Shown here: positions 21,885-33,389 of the stretch, one piece after another
How the letters are laid out: every line of letters begins with the position of its first letter
Position numbering within the stretch: the stretch's first letter is position 1
NCBI GenBank assembly: GCA_038030265.1
Contig: CM075943.1
Coordinates: forward strand, 28,768,001-28,832,000
DNA from: Corythucha ciliata
Lineage: Eukaryota > Arthropoda > Insecta > Hemiptera > Tingidae
Reading direction: 5' to 3'
Length of the DNA stretch: 64,000 bases
The notes under the pieces: model-generated
What the model was told of the DNA's origin: nothing
Databases searched by the model: none
The model's input: only the letters and a program-made list of their open reading frames with translations
Program-made: the position numbers and the translations under genes

Positions 21885-21990
21885 TTATTTATACTGATTT
21901 ATGAAACACGCAAAAAAAGATTTCTTTTGCCAAAAGAAATTCATCAGGATCAAAAGTAAACTATACATAACAGGAACCTGCAATTTTGAT
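21885..21990 (-). other. Possible Penelope-like terminus remnant
   Basis: Read on the minus strand, CCTGATGA is followed by the 10-bp stem ATTTCTTTTG/CAAAAGAAAT. CTGATGA plus a stem is the first half of a hammerhead core, but the required GAAA does not follow. Weak evidence only. Confidence 0.2.
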
Positions 21991-22087
21991 TAAATAAAGG
22001 CAGGAAACTAACAATCTCGCGAAAATTTAGACCCGTGATTTGCAATTCCGCTGATAATAATTTAGCTCAAATTCGATAATTCAAAAA

Positions 22088-22280
22088 ACTAATGGGGAAC
22101 TTGCACATTTTTCAATCACTGGTGTTTCTTGAAGAGGGCTCTACAACAAGACAATTGCCCACATTAAACATTGAAATCAATCTAGGGGTTTTTTAAAGCG
22201 AATTTTTAAAAATTTTGGGTGGGGATTTGATTACGTCAAAGGGCAGTTAATGAAATGGATTGTGTTGAAAAGTTGGGGGA
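22088..22280 (+). mobile_element. Left-half copy of the ATGGGGAACTTGCA element
   Basis: From AATGGGGAACTTGCACATTT through GAGGGCTCT and AATTTTTAAAAATTTTGGG the sequence follows 16337-16490 with scattered changes, then stops at a G-rich junction to family D. Confidence 0.65.
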
Positions 22281-22289
22281 AGACGCGTT

Positions 22290-22830
22290 TTCTGGGGGTT
22301 TGGACGACGTTGACAGTTTCAACGAATACTATATTGCCAGTTCAAGGAACATAATGGACAGTTTTGTAGAAGAATATTGGCAGTTTCCAGGACGAAATGG
22401 ACAGTTTTTAGGATGACATTGCCAGTTTTTAGAACAAATTTGACGCTGTTTTGAACGACGAAATTGATGGTTTTAGGACGGTATCGACAGTTTCAATGAC
22501 TAAGTTGCCAGTTTCCGGGACATTATTGACAGTTTTGTAGGAGAAATTTGGCAGTTTCAAGGGGGAAAATTAACAGTTTCAGGGCGAATTTGGCAGTTTT
22601 GCCCGGTAAAATTGGCAGTTTTACAGCGGAGGGGTGTCATAATCAAAGAATTTATGGATAACATGGGCTCAGGTTCGACTATTGCAAAAATAAGAAGAAC
22701 AAGAAAAAAAAATGGCTCTTTGAAACCCCAATTTCGAGGGTTTGGCTAATTCAAAATCCTAATTTTGTGAATTTTGTTTTTCGAAAATCCAATTTCACTT
22801 GTTTGACGCCCCCAAAAACAAAAAACAAAA
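22290..22830 (+). repeat. Family D array followed by family C units
   Basis: D units (CAGTTTCAACGAATA, GGCAGTTTCCAGGACGAAAT) run to about 22630. From 22715 a few C units follow (CCAATTTCGAGGGTTTGGCT, CCAATTTCACTTGTTTG). Confidence 0.55.
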
Positions 22831-22849
22831 AAACAAAATCTGGCTCTAG

Positions 22850-23790
22850 CAGGGATGCTACTAACAGCACATCTGGCTCGGTCGTGCGTGTTATTGCCTA
22901 GCTTCACTGTTCCTGATGACGCATTTCCACCTCACAACGAATTTCACGAACGTCTATCGTTTTTTCTCACTTGAGGGTTACACACCCTACAATTGTGCAG
23001 ATCAATTTGTTTGTCAATATAGCATAATTTTCATTCATAAAACTTGTTAATAAGCTCCTAGAACTGATTATCTTGCCCAATAAAGATTTAGTATTTCCCC
23101 TCCAAAACGCACAATTCTGTCCCGATACTGATATTTCATTGTGTATTTCCCGCTTCATCCCCTTAGCTGTCGGCCGAGGCTCTTAAACAAAAAATGACTC
23201 CTTGGTCATGACATCGATTAAGGACTCAAGGAGATGCTGCAGCTAGTGATCACTCGGTGAAGCTTGGCAAGGGATTTTCTTCAAGCGTCGTTTGTACTCG
23301 CAATGGTTTTGTTTTTCAGATATGACGATTTATTGATTTAATAATAAAGACGTTTCGCAAGCATAAATAATTTTTGCCAACACAGCTTGGAAATGATAAA
23401 CATTTGCTTGGAATTTCTCTATTAACCGATGGGATGGGGCGCGGGAATAATTTCCCTTCGCTCAACCCTTTATTAGAACGAAGTCCTGCGAATACCAATA
23501 CCACGCGAATTGACAGTTTAGCCCATATTTTGGGCGCAGATAATTAGATGAGTCAATTTTAAGGCACTAATCGTCATTTTGAGCATGTTAGGCACAAACG
23601 GTCAGTTCCGTACTGACCCCCCCCCCCCACTGTAGTTATACAGTTAAGACGTGAATAGCCAGTTTAGTAGCGTAGGTACCGTGGCAGTGGCGAGGGGCAC
23701 GAACCCCGATGGATCGCCGATCAGAGAGGGCTACCCGAAAACCTTATAAAGATGATGAACAATATGTATAGGTTTTAAAGCTTTAACTCG
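22850..23790. other. Stretch without supported gene
   Basis: Short frames on the minus strand (22967-23158, 23316-23504) show no domain. Contains a C10 tract near 23620 and some loose CAGTTT-type units. Confidence 0.4.
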
Positions 23791-24165
23791 CGAGGAAAGC
23801 GCTCATTTGCTACTAAAGTGGAACAAATATGAACGCACTAATTCAAGGTATCGAAAGATAACTTCTTGTTAAAAAAAAAAAAAAAAAAAAAATGGGGAAA
23901 AACGCTACTTCCCAGTTTATAAAGCTCCTTAGGCCGCTGAATTTTTTTTTTTTTATTATTTAGAAATCGCGCAAAAAGGCCGTTATTTGTGCACGTCCAC
24001 GGCTAAAAGTTTAGGAAAAGCACTAATTTGCCGCTAAAATTGAGAAAAAACGCTATTTCACGGTTCACGGAGAACCTTAAACGGCTAAAATTGCGACAAA
24101 GCGCTAACGAGCTGTTCTTGTAGCAAGTCCACGGATAAAAGGTCAGAAAAAGCGCTAATTCGCGA
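23790..24165 (+). repeat. Family A array (left of LINE insertion)
   Basis: Diverged A units (ACTAATTTGCCGCTAAAATT, GCTAATTCGCGAATAAAAT) interrupted by A20 and T14 tracts. The array resumes at 25170 on the other side of the LINE copy. Confidence 0.65.
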
Positions 24166-24167
24166 AT

Positions 24168-25117
24168 AAAATGGAGGTGTTGATTGGAAATACTATGTCG
24201 AGACCAATCAGCATCCCTTCAGGAGTCCCTCAAGGGGGCCACTTGTCTCCAGCGTTCTTCAAAATTTTTGTAAACGACTTACCCGACATATTTGCCTCCT
24301 GCAGATGCAAATTGTTTGCGGATGATATGAAATTGTATAGTGGTGTGACCTAAACATGTTAAACTTAAATATTATTAAATGTTATGTTATGCGCTTTTAT
24401 TGGAAAAAAACTGTGATATTGTACTCTTACAAAATTAAAGAACGCCATATTCAGTCACTAAACTCTGTAAAAGATCTAGGTATTAATTTTGATACGCGTC
24501 TCTCCTTTAAGATTCGTATAGAGAACATAACGAACAAAGCATTAAAATTGTGTGGTTTCATAAAGAGAAACACGAAAGATTTTGCAGACGTTTCTTCTAT
24601 AAAATTACTCTACTTTTATCTAGTCAGAACTGTGATAGAATACAATAGTATAATCTGGTCGCCCAGTTATCAAGTGTATATTGATAAGTTGGAAAGAGTG
24701 CAAAATAAAATGCTGCGCTATATGTCTTATAAAATCCACATTCCGGTGGTGGCGCAGGACGTATCTTATGACACGCTGCGAACTGTGGCAAACATTGAGT
24801 CCCTTCAAAAACGACGTGTGATATGTGATGTTCTGGTTATTTTTAAATTGCTTAATGGGCTTATCGATAGCACTGAATTACTTTCAAAACTAAACTTTCA
24901 TGTACCTACTAGGTCCAGTCGAAACCATGATACGTTCTACCTGCCACTCTGTGGTACTAATTATAAGTTTAACTCGCCACTGTTTAGAGCCTGCCGTGTT
25001 ATAAATAGCCTGAACATAGACATATTTAGGTATCATAACAGCAAATCAATAAGAAATGTATGCAGTGACTTAATCACTTGTTAACATAGTGGGTTAAAAT
25101 TTTTATGGCATTCAAGC

Positions 25118-25166
<49 letters not shown>
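24168..25166 (+). pseudogene. 5'-truncated LINE (non-LTR retrotransposon) with poly(A) tail
   Basis: The copy begins inside the reverse-transcriptase domain: SGVPQGGHLSP, then IFVNDLPD and the catalytic FADD (FADDMKLYSG). The frame ends at 24353. The next frame (24356-25084) carries the RT thumb and C-terminal region (LNLNIIKC, VKDLGINFDTRLSFK, YNSIIWSP, LERVQNKMLRY). The break directly after FADDMKLYSG looks like a small internal deletion, because the segment that normally separates the two motifs is missing. A stop at 25082-25084 and a short 3'UTR lead to A45 (25122-25166). It is dead on arrival. Family A units on both sides show it inserted into a pre-existing array. Clade (jockey/CR1-like) is uncertain. 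Confidence 0.88.
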
Positions 25167-25169
<3 letters not shown>

Positions 25170-25170
<1 letters not shown>

Positions 25171-25435
25171 AATTTGCGGCTGTAACAAGAAAAATGCAGT
25201 TTTTGCGGCTGAAATTGATAAGGCACTCATTTGTAGCAAAATATGGGAACATCGTCAATCTTCGGTTTCTGTAGGTCCTTGGTTGCAGCTTACGCAGAGC
25301 AATCAAGCTATTGGGATGTTCTTGGGGCAAGACTGCCGCTAAAAATGTAGAAAAAACACTAATTTTCCGCTAAAACGGAGATAAAGCGGTAATTCGTGTG
25401 GCTAAAGTTGAGAAAAAGCGCTAATTCACGATTTC
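25170..25435 (+). repeat. Family A array (right of LINE insertion)
   Basis: Continuation of the array at 23790-24165: CTCTAATTTGCGGCTGTAAC, GGTAATTCGTGTGGCTAAAG, GCGCTAATTCACG. Confidence 0.6.
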
Positions 25436-25446
25436 TCGATGCAATT

Positions 25447-26584
25447 TGACGTCGGGTCATTAATTCCGCTAACAATTACTTATACAAGTCGCCCACCCCA
25501 GGGAAAAATTTCCAAGAGATCCCTACACACACAAAAAAAAAAGGAGCCCTCCAGGTGGGGGAAAAGTCGGAAAGGGAACCACCCACCACCCACCGGTCAA
25601 TCCACTGAGCCACCCGAGCGGGTGGGAGTGGGCGGAAACCACCCACCGACTATATAACCCGAGCGCCGGCACTCCAAAAATCACTTCATGTCGAGAAGTC
25701 AAACGGGAAACACCCCAGCAACCTAGACCAGATCTTCAGCCTGCAATTGGAGCACTCGACTGGGAAACAGTACGACCCTCCAGCGGCTTCAACGACTGGG
25801 AACTCCAGAACCCACGACGATCCGGAAGTACAACAGTGACGACGCAGTCTTCCCGAAGCGAAGGATCGCTCACCAAAAATCACGCCGTACGGGAAAACGT
25901 CCAGCGGTCAATTGAGACGACTCTTGACCGTTCGTGACGTCACACCCTACCAAGGCATCCACGGGCAAAGCCTATTGGGAACCTTTCCGACACTTCAGTG
26001 ATTCGATCCTGACCGGTTGGTATAAGGCTGACCCTGACCGAGGCCTCTTACCCCGTTTTGTTTTTTTTCTGACCAGTGGGAAGGATAACCTTACGGGAAC
26101 CTTCCAAGCTCTACTCCGTTGAGAAGACTCCGGACGCTTGTTGAAGTGGAAACCCTATTGTGGACCTGACCGCCGATAGGCATCCGTGCCAAAACCGTAG
26201 AGAAGACTCCGGTTATTCTTTTTATTCATTCCCCTAACCTCGGTGGAGCTTGATAGATACTACGGGGCTTAGCGACACTTGTGTCTGCCCCAGAATTCAT
26301 CGAGTAAGACCGATCCTGTCCGAACCTTTCCCTATCCTTGCCGAACCCGGCGAAGAAGACACTACGGACAGCACCAAAGGACGCTAACGGACCGTTAGCT
26401 CGACAAGAGGATCTGCAACAGCGCGAAGGGACGCTACCTGACCGACAGTCGCGAGTTCCACGCACCGGAACGACCAGAAACCATTAAAGAAAAAAATTGT
26501 TATTATTTTTTCCGAAACAAAAGTTGTAAATCAGTTGTATTATATTGAGAATATATTGGGGCCTGTTACCCAAAGCAAACATCA
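25447..26584 (+). mobile_element. Probable solo LTR (gypsy/mdg1-412 type) with retained primer site
   Basis: The segment differs sharply from the flanking A units: GC-rich, without repeats, with a TATATAA box (25651-25657) in a promoter-like setting. It ends AACATCA and is followed by TGGCGACCGT (26587-26596). That matches the first ten bases of the tRNA-Arg primer-binding site of 412/mdg1-type gypsy elements. The left end (TGACGTCGGG) is chosen only because host-like sequence stops there. No gag or pol remains. Small frames within it are not genes. Confidence 0.5.
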
Positions 26585-26586
26585 GG

Positions 26587-26596
26587 TGGCGACCGT
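26587..26596 (+). other. Primer-binding-site-like sequence
   Basis: TGGCGACCGT lies 2 bases after the CA end of the putative LTR. After ten matches to the expected tRNA-Arg 3' end complement, it diverges (TAAT). Confidence 0.45.
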
Positions 26597-26680
26597 TAAT
26601 TTCTTGCATCTTCAACCCTCATCTTCGGGTCGTCCGAACGACCCCCATTAAGCCACACCGCGTCAAATTATTACCCCGTT

Positions 26681-26833
26681 TCCTATACGTGAAGCTGGAC
26701 CCGCGTGACTTTGGCGTTTAGAGAGGGTTTAGCGTTTGTAGTGGTTGCGTGGTTTCCATAAAAAACGCACACGGGTGTTTTCCGCTCAAAACGCTGAACG
26801 CTGAAACCGCTCGATTACTGCTCACGTATAGGA
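26681..26833. mobile_element. 153-bp MITE with 12-bp perfect terminal inverted repeats
   Basis: TCCTATACGTGA at the left and TCACGTATAGGA at the right are exact inverted copies. The inside has AACGCTGAACGC and related GCG-rich units. No clear target-site duplication. Confidence 0.6.
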
Positions 26834-26864
26834 CGGTCCAGGCTAACATTGAGGATACACCTTA

Positions 26865-27400
26865 ACTCACGTCAAAAATAGAGAAGAAGCGTTAATTCTG
26901 GGCTAAAATTGAGACAATAAGGTGGTAGGTAGTTTTCGACTAAAATTGATTGGTTTAGTGGACTGCAATAAAATGTAAAAAAAAAATTAAAGACAAAAAA
27001 AGGAGCCAGAAAATTACCTGGGTCATTACGGGTAGGACGTAGGGCGTCAACGTAGTAGAAGTCGTTTTTGAATTCACCACACATAGTAGGGGAAAGAAAA
27101 AGGGGGGAATAAAAGAGGGGAAAATCCCGCTAAAGCTCTTGAAAGTGGCTTAACGACCAAACACATTTTAAAATTCAAGGAACTCAAATAATAATAATAA
27201 TTATAATAATAATAACAATAATAATAATAATAATAACAACAACAATAATACTTTCACGAATCGGCTGGGAAAAAGGAAAATAAAAATTAGTGAATTGTTG
27301 GCTAAAAGTGAACGAATAAAATACTAGTTTTTATCATTAAAGTGAAGTTGCAGGGCTAATAACCTAGTAGTTGATGCCCGAAAAAAAAACAAAAAAAAAC

Positions 27401-27444
<44 letters not shown>

Positions 27445-27800
27445 GGAATAAGAAGAGTAAAAAAATACGTAATGAATTAAAAACCCCATTATTAACTCAA
27501 ACACTCATTTGTGGACAAAATGAGGAAAAAGGCAAAATCGTTGTTTTTGGAGGCAGCTGCGACTGAAACGCAAGTAAAGGGCTCATCTGTGACTGAAATT
27601 GAGAAAAGCACTGATTCGTGGTTTCTCGATGAAATTTCCAGGCCAAAATCGAGGAAACCCGCTAATAAGCGGTCCACAGAGGACATGTTCTCGGCTCAGA
27701 TTGAGAAAAATGCCTAAATCGTGATGTCTTACGATTGAGACAAATCTCTCTTCGCGACTAAAACTTACAAAAGGCGCTCAATTGCGGCAAACAGTGAGAA
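26865..27800 (+). repeat. Family A array with (AAT)n microsatellites
   Basis: A units (GCGTTAATTCTGGGCTAAAA, CTCATTTGTGGACAAAATGA, GCTCATCTGTGACTGAAATT) are interrupted by (AAT)n tracts at about 27186-27250 and 27401-27440. The short frame at 27511-27717 is translated array. Confidence 0.55.
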
Positions 27801-27988
27801 AAAACGTGTTATCTCCATTTTCTGCAGGTATTTAGGATCCTAAAATTGAAAATCAGGCGTCCTTCCTTCTCATCAGGCTGCTTCGAACGCGTCCTACGTG
27901 GTAGTTCAATGGCTGGGTGCGACTCTCAGCCCGTCCAGTTGTACCAAACAAACCCTCAGTTTTTCATCATTCCCTGCATTCCTTACAG

Positions 27989-28123
27989 TTCGCGGAGGGA
28001 ATCGTCCATTCGAGCGTCGAGGAGAATACATCGATTGCCGTTAGTTCCAACAGTAAATGCCACCTTGTTCACTATCTATGCGGCCATGTTTCACGGCAGG
28101 ATGAGCATATTGTGTATTTCTAA
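27989..28123 (+). other. Candidate terminal coding exon (44 residues)
   Basis: A pyrimidine-rich tract ending CATTCCTTACAG precedes a frame with balanced composition (FAEGIVHSSVEENTSIAVSS, then NSKCHLVHYLCGHVSRQDEH) that ends at TAA 28121-28123. No domain is recognised and no upstream exon was found in the preceding repeats. A perfect hairpin overlaps its stop. It may be a real last exon or a retroposed gene fragment. Confidence 0.3.
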
Positions 28124-28142
28124 GCAGGGTGCTTAGAAATAC
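28114..28142. repeat. Perfect 13-bp hairpin overlapping a stop codon
   Basis: GTATTTCTAAGCA and TGCTTAGAAATAC are exact complements around GGG. The TAA of the candidate exon lies in the left stem. Confidence 0.7.
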
Positions 28143-28149
28143 TTAGGCA

Positions 28150-29150
28150 ATAGTTACCTTAAAAATACACGATTTGTATTCTCAGAAGACTGAAAATATA
28201 AGTTGTTTCGCGTTATTCACTTATTTCGCCCGGGGGTCAGCGAGAAGTCGGCAATCGTGCCGTTTTAAATGCTTCAATAGTTTCCTTTGTCATACTCCTC
28301 AGATTTGTTTCATCCCGTAACTCTTCGAGGGAGTCAAATTTCATTCGAAATAAATTCAATGGTTACGCCCAATCGGTGTCATACGTCGTTTTTCTAAAAA
28401 GAAAGATGGATGTGATGAGGTTGGGTGGGGGCGGGGCTGGGAACGCACATTCGTAAAATTAGCATATCAATTCGACCTTCCGTTCCCCTTCTCAAAACCG
28501 AATCCAAACTGTCATATTAGAGAAGAGAACCCCCCCCCTCCACCCAACGATTTGTTAACTTCAAAGTTGAGCCCACCCTCCTCATGAAAAAAGGCTCACT
28601 GATGCGACCCAAAAGACGGTACAAGTATTTCAGGACGTAGCATCGAGCCGTTTTTTCGTTGGTTGCAGGGTTCCTATACCATTCAGGGGGAAAATCGTGA
28701 ATAAAACCCTTTTGATGAAAGTTTCCATTGTTACATTCATTTGAAATGTTGCAAACTAGAGTTCAGGCACCCCCGCCCCACAACACTGCACCACGAATAG
28801 CGCCATCAAGTGTGAATCAATAGGGCCCCCCGATGGCGTCTGAAACGTCAGAATTGCCAACGGCGCACAAAGAAGAAGACGCAACTTATCGCTAAATTAA
28901 TAAATGTCGTCGAGAAAAAAATAATTTCCTAGGTCCTCTATTAAAGAAAAGTCCAGGTACCTTTTCATTGAGTTTAATCAGGAAAATTAGTTTTTTTCTT
29001 TTTGTAACAAGGAACAGAAGACTTGTCTAAGATCTAGTTTTGAACGCTTTAATTCTATTCACCGGCCCAAAGTTTGCGTTCAAGTTTTTTGAAAAAAAAG
29101 AAAAGATAAACGAGGAGAAAAAAAATTTAAAAATAAAAAAAAGATGAAGA
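28150..29150. other. Stretch without supported gene
   Basis: Mixed-composition DNA without A-E units, open frames of note or recognisable element ends. Contains short poly-C tracts (about 28530). Confidence 0.4.
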
Positions 29151-29399
29151 GTTATCGATTTTCCAGCCTTGGAATTAATTTCCCCGGATTTGAGGCTCTG
29201 CTATTCTCCAGTGAGTGTACTTTTGCTGACGCCGCCGTCGTGGTGGTATGAAGGCAAAGAAGGGAGTTTTTGGGACGACGACGACGATGATGATGATGAT
29301 GATGGTGCTCACGAGGGGTGGAGGGGGTGTGCGTGAGGTGGAGGTTGTAATATTGAAATAGGAGGCGGCGCCCTTTCAAATGGTTGTGAGGAGGCGGTG

Positions 29400-29477
29400 G
29401 TGGAGGTGGTAGTAGCGGGGGCGTGGCTGACTGAGGGGCGGCGAGTCTACGGAGCAGTCAGTGGGCGAGCTGCCGTG
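29400..29477 (+). promoter_or_regulatory. Possible GC-rich promoter / 5'UTR
   Basis: A G-rich, CpG-containing stretch after (GAC/GAT)n ends with GAGCAGTCAGTGGGC, which includes TCAGT, the arthropod initiator core. It stands 20-30 bases before the ATG of the exon candidate. Confidence 0.25.
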
Positions 29478-29539
29478 ATGCCAGGTCTGTCAGACCTCGC
29501 AGACACCATCAAATCCAAACTATTCGCCCTTCTCACCAG
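29478..29539 (+). other. Candidate first coding exon (20 codons plus 2 bases)
   Basis: The frame begins MPGLSDLADTIKSK and runs to ACCAG followed by GTGAGG, a good donor. The mixed, amphipathic composition and GC-rich 5' context look like a genuine translation start. I could not find a convincing second exon downstream in the window; the intron would be very long and filled with arrays. The protein family is not recognised. Confidence 0.3.
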
Positions 29540-29579
29540 GTGAGGTGGACTGGAATGAACAATAAAAATAATATATTGT

Positions 29580-30890
29580 GTTTTGTATAGTTTTGTTCAT
29601 AACTTGATGCGCTGTTAAGCATGGCTTTAGTCCAGCTCAAATTGCATGATTTCCTCCCTCAAATCGGCATAAAATTGTCCACACTACACTGTTTGCTGAA
29701 ATTATAATTTTCCAGCAAAATTTTAGCCTTATAAGCATCGTATGGCATTATTTATCCAAAAATGCCATAATCCTGCAGCCATGGTGGCCACTTTGCTTCG
29801 AACGGTGGGAATGGGAACGAATAGAAACCTCCGCTCTCCACTCATTAAAACACTCGTGCCTCTGTTCTTTTTTGAGGCCTCGGTGTTGGCTTTGAACTGC
29901 TTCGAAGAAGAGAAAAAAGAAACTCGAAAATAGCCTTCTAACTATTTTCTTGTTGCATACCAGAAAAAGTGCAAAGTCAGCAAAAAAGTGAAAAATCATG
30001 TCTTCCCAGCTTTCCTTCTCATCCTCCTCTCTTCTCCCACCTCCTCTCCCCAAGCCCTGAAATGTAAAAGAGGATTTTCACGAATGGCGGACTGAGTGTA
30101 CAAAGCGTAACGCTGCCGGGGAGGGGAGGGGGCGAGTTTCCGTCAAGGGTCCCAGAAGCGCGCAGTAGCAATATCGAACGATGGCGGGGGACTATATTAG
30201 AACCGTGTTGCTGACTGTATTATTTCAAATTTCGTCCATTTTAAAACGGTTTGGATTCGTTTAAAGATATCAAGTTGGACGACGAAAGTTATTTTTTGAA
30301 AGCTCAAAGAGTCAAATTGTGAAATAATTATCAGTTTTTAAACCTTCGAGACTGTTTCATGACATCTTCATGAGTGGTTGGGGAAGGGGTTCAATTCAAG
30401 TCCGTCTGTCCACTAATTGACGTCATTAGCTATTTTTCGCACGCCTGTAGGCAAATTTTGTGGCAGGTACGTGTCGTTCAGACACTGATAGTTTGTCTAC
30501 GAGCCCTGTCACACCACCCGATGCGCTGGTTGGGGCGCTGTTCGGCATAATTATCGTATTTTAACATCACGAACTGAAAATGTAAGCTGTATCTGGCAAT
30601 TTAGCCACCAAAAACTGTTTGGAAACTCTCTTGAAGCTCAGAAACTGCTGCACATCGACCCCCTCCTGATAATCGTTGAAATTTATGCCAAAAATTTATC
30701 CTAAAATTGGCCTTTTGGACGCGAAACCTGGTACTAATGTCATGGGACTGGCCTTCGGCCGTTCACGAAAAAAAATTAGGCTCACCGCAATAGGCCATGT
30801 CCCTCAAGACGTTACGTGTCTTTCAGGTTGTAGCGTCGACCCATTTGTACGGCTCCCACCATTCAAGTTAACGGGAAAATCGAGAGCTCG
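29580..30890. other. Stretch without supported gene
   Basis: Loose B/C/D-like units appear from about 30580. Frames at 29742-29933 (+) and 29748-30053 (-) overlap each other and show no domain. Confidence 0.4.
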
Positions 30891-33385
30891 TTTATGTATA
30901 ATTATGTGCAAAATTAATTTCGCGGCTCTCAAAGCCCACAAAATTTTGCGGATTACAAGCAGGACTACATTTCATGGGACTCGCTCAAAAAGCCAATTTC
31001 GCAGCGTTGGCTCTCTAAGAAGTCTATTTCACGGGGTTGACTCATTCAAAAAAGAAATTTCACGGGTTTTAAAATATTCCCTTCCCTTAAGGGACTTCAA
31101 ATCAGTCATTATATTGTGCGAATCGTCTATTTTAATTCGAGCCAAGGAAATGTTTTCCTCAAGGGACGACTATGAAATTGGACCTTAGTCCTTTAAAAGC
31201 AAACATTCCGTGAGATGGTCCCTTTCAAACCCCAAATTGCACGGTTTTGGCACTTTCAGAAACCTTTTTCTCGGTATTGCCTAATCAAAGAACTAATTTC
31301 GCTTTTAGCTCCTTAAAATGATTGTTCCGCCGGTTTGGCTCTTACAAAAACCAAATATTGGCAGTCTTGCACGTCAGAAAATTAAATTTCTTGGGGTTGG
31401 TCCCCTTGAAAAAGGTCAACTTCTCTGATTTTACACATTTAAAATCTCAATTCCCTAGTGTTGGCACATTTTGAAGAGAAATTTGGAGGGTGTTGCTCCA
31501 ATTTTATCCGTTGAATAGAAAAAATTGCGATTTTTTTGTTCACTTTCAGCTGTATGACGGCCAGCGTAGCTTGAAGTTTGTTGTCAATTTTTTTCACGGA
31601 ACAGGCAAAATAAAGATGTTCAATACTTTTATGGCCGTGAAAACAGCAAAGCTCGCCGAATTTATCGTATTTATCAGTGGAACAGCCAGAGTCTTGAATT
31701 TTCGTAATTTAAAGCAATAAAATGGCCAAACTCAACTTTTAGCCCTTACAATTTTCAATCACAGAACAGACGAGCACACGGTTTCTCTAACATTTCTCCA
31801 AGACGATCGGGAAACTCACGGTTATTTTCACTTTCAGGCGCGGAACATCCAAAATTACGTTGTTTTAATTTTTAAAACATTTTAGCCACCAAAATGGCCA
31901 AACTAACCGTTTTTCACCACCTTTTAACCAAAGAACAGTTGAAACTCACAGTTCTTTCACAAATTTCATGAGTGGAATATAAAGAAAATTGCAATTTCTG
32001 GAATTTTAGCCGCGGAAATCTTGAATTTTGTCAATTTCATCAACCGAGGCCGACTTCACGGATTTTTTACGTTTAAAATTCAAATTTTTAGGGAGATGGC
32101 TCATTTAAAGATCAATTTTTCGGGGCTTGAACAAACTCTAATTTCGAGGATTATAGACAGTCACAAAACCCAATTTCACTGGATTTTTTCCCTAAAAACT
32201 CCAATTTTGTAGGATTGGTTCCATAAAAAGTTAATTTCATCGGTTCAGGGGTTGTTTTCCCCTTTTAAAACTCCAAATTTAGTGGATTTAGAACTAAATT
32301 TCTTGGGTTATGCTCAGTCCAAGAGTCAATTTCGCAGGATTGACACCCCACTAAGAGTTAAGTAGACAGGATTAACGCCCCAAAAGGCCGATTTTGTTAC
32401 AATGTGCGGGGTTGATTAAAAAAAACAATTGCAAGGATTTCGGTCCTTCAAAAAAGTACTCCACAGTTTGGCTTCTTTTGATGTCCGAATTTCTGAATTT
32501 GTAGATTTGACACTAACATAACCCAATTTAGTGGTTTCGACTAATTCAAGAACTAATTTCGCCTTTCGCTCCTTCGAAATCCTGATTTCGCCTTATTTCA
32601 GAAAATCTTATGTCAGAAAAAACAATTTCGCGGGTCTCTTTCCAATTTTTCGTGAAGAAAAGGAAAATAATTTGATTTTTCTTTACCTTTAGCCGCGAGA
32701 CGACGACAGCTTTACTCACAGTTTATTGTTAATTTTATGCACGGTATGCACGGTACAATCAAGATCAAGATTTCCAATACTTTTATGGTCGTGAAACAGC
32801 CGGATTCATTGGCTTAATACGCAAACACTCAGAATTGTGAGTCTAGCGTGAATCTTGCTCGTCAGAAAAACCAAACTCGCGAGGCTGGCTAACTTCACGG
32901 GTTTCACATTTTTAAAATCAAATTTCCAGGGTGTTGTCGCAATTCCATGAATCTCGCTCCTTTCCAAAAAGAATTGAACCTGTAATTTCGCGGATTATTG
33001 GCACTCACAGAACCAAATGCCGATGGTTTTGGCCCAATCTCACGGGTTGCACACTCTTCCAATAAAGCAATTTACACGGGTTGGAGCTCTTTTTGGAGTC
33101 TAAATTTAGCGAATTTGGCACTTACAGAATCCAATGTTACGGTTGTGGCTAATTCAGGATATAATTTTGCCTTTGAATCCCAAAAAATAACCATTTCGTC
33201 GGTTTGGCTCTCTCTAAAACCGAAATTCGCAGATATCGGTCGCCAAAAAACAATTTTACGGAAACTGCACATCTGTAAAGAAAAACCCCAGTGGATTTGA
33301 TGCCTTTCAAAATCAAAATTTACAGTACTGAAATTGCTCATTTTATCCTCGTCTAATGTTCAAATTGTCCTTTGTGTCTTCAAAA
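30890..33385 (+). repeat. Long family C array, forward
   Basis: About 80 diverged units of the form CAATTTCGCGGGTTTGGCTC followed by (A/C)TTCAAAAAC. Blocks of units with CCAAAACTCACAGTTTT-like variants (31530-31990) are embedded. Frames within it, including one of 170 codons at 30676-31188, are translated array. Confidence 0.75.
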
Positions 33386-33389
33386 ACAA

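Noticed and set aside
30676..31188. 170-codon open frame on +
   Set aside because: It lies over family C array units and their approach; unit length near 30 keeps frames open by chance. No domain or start context.
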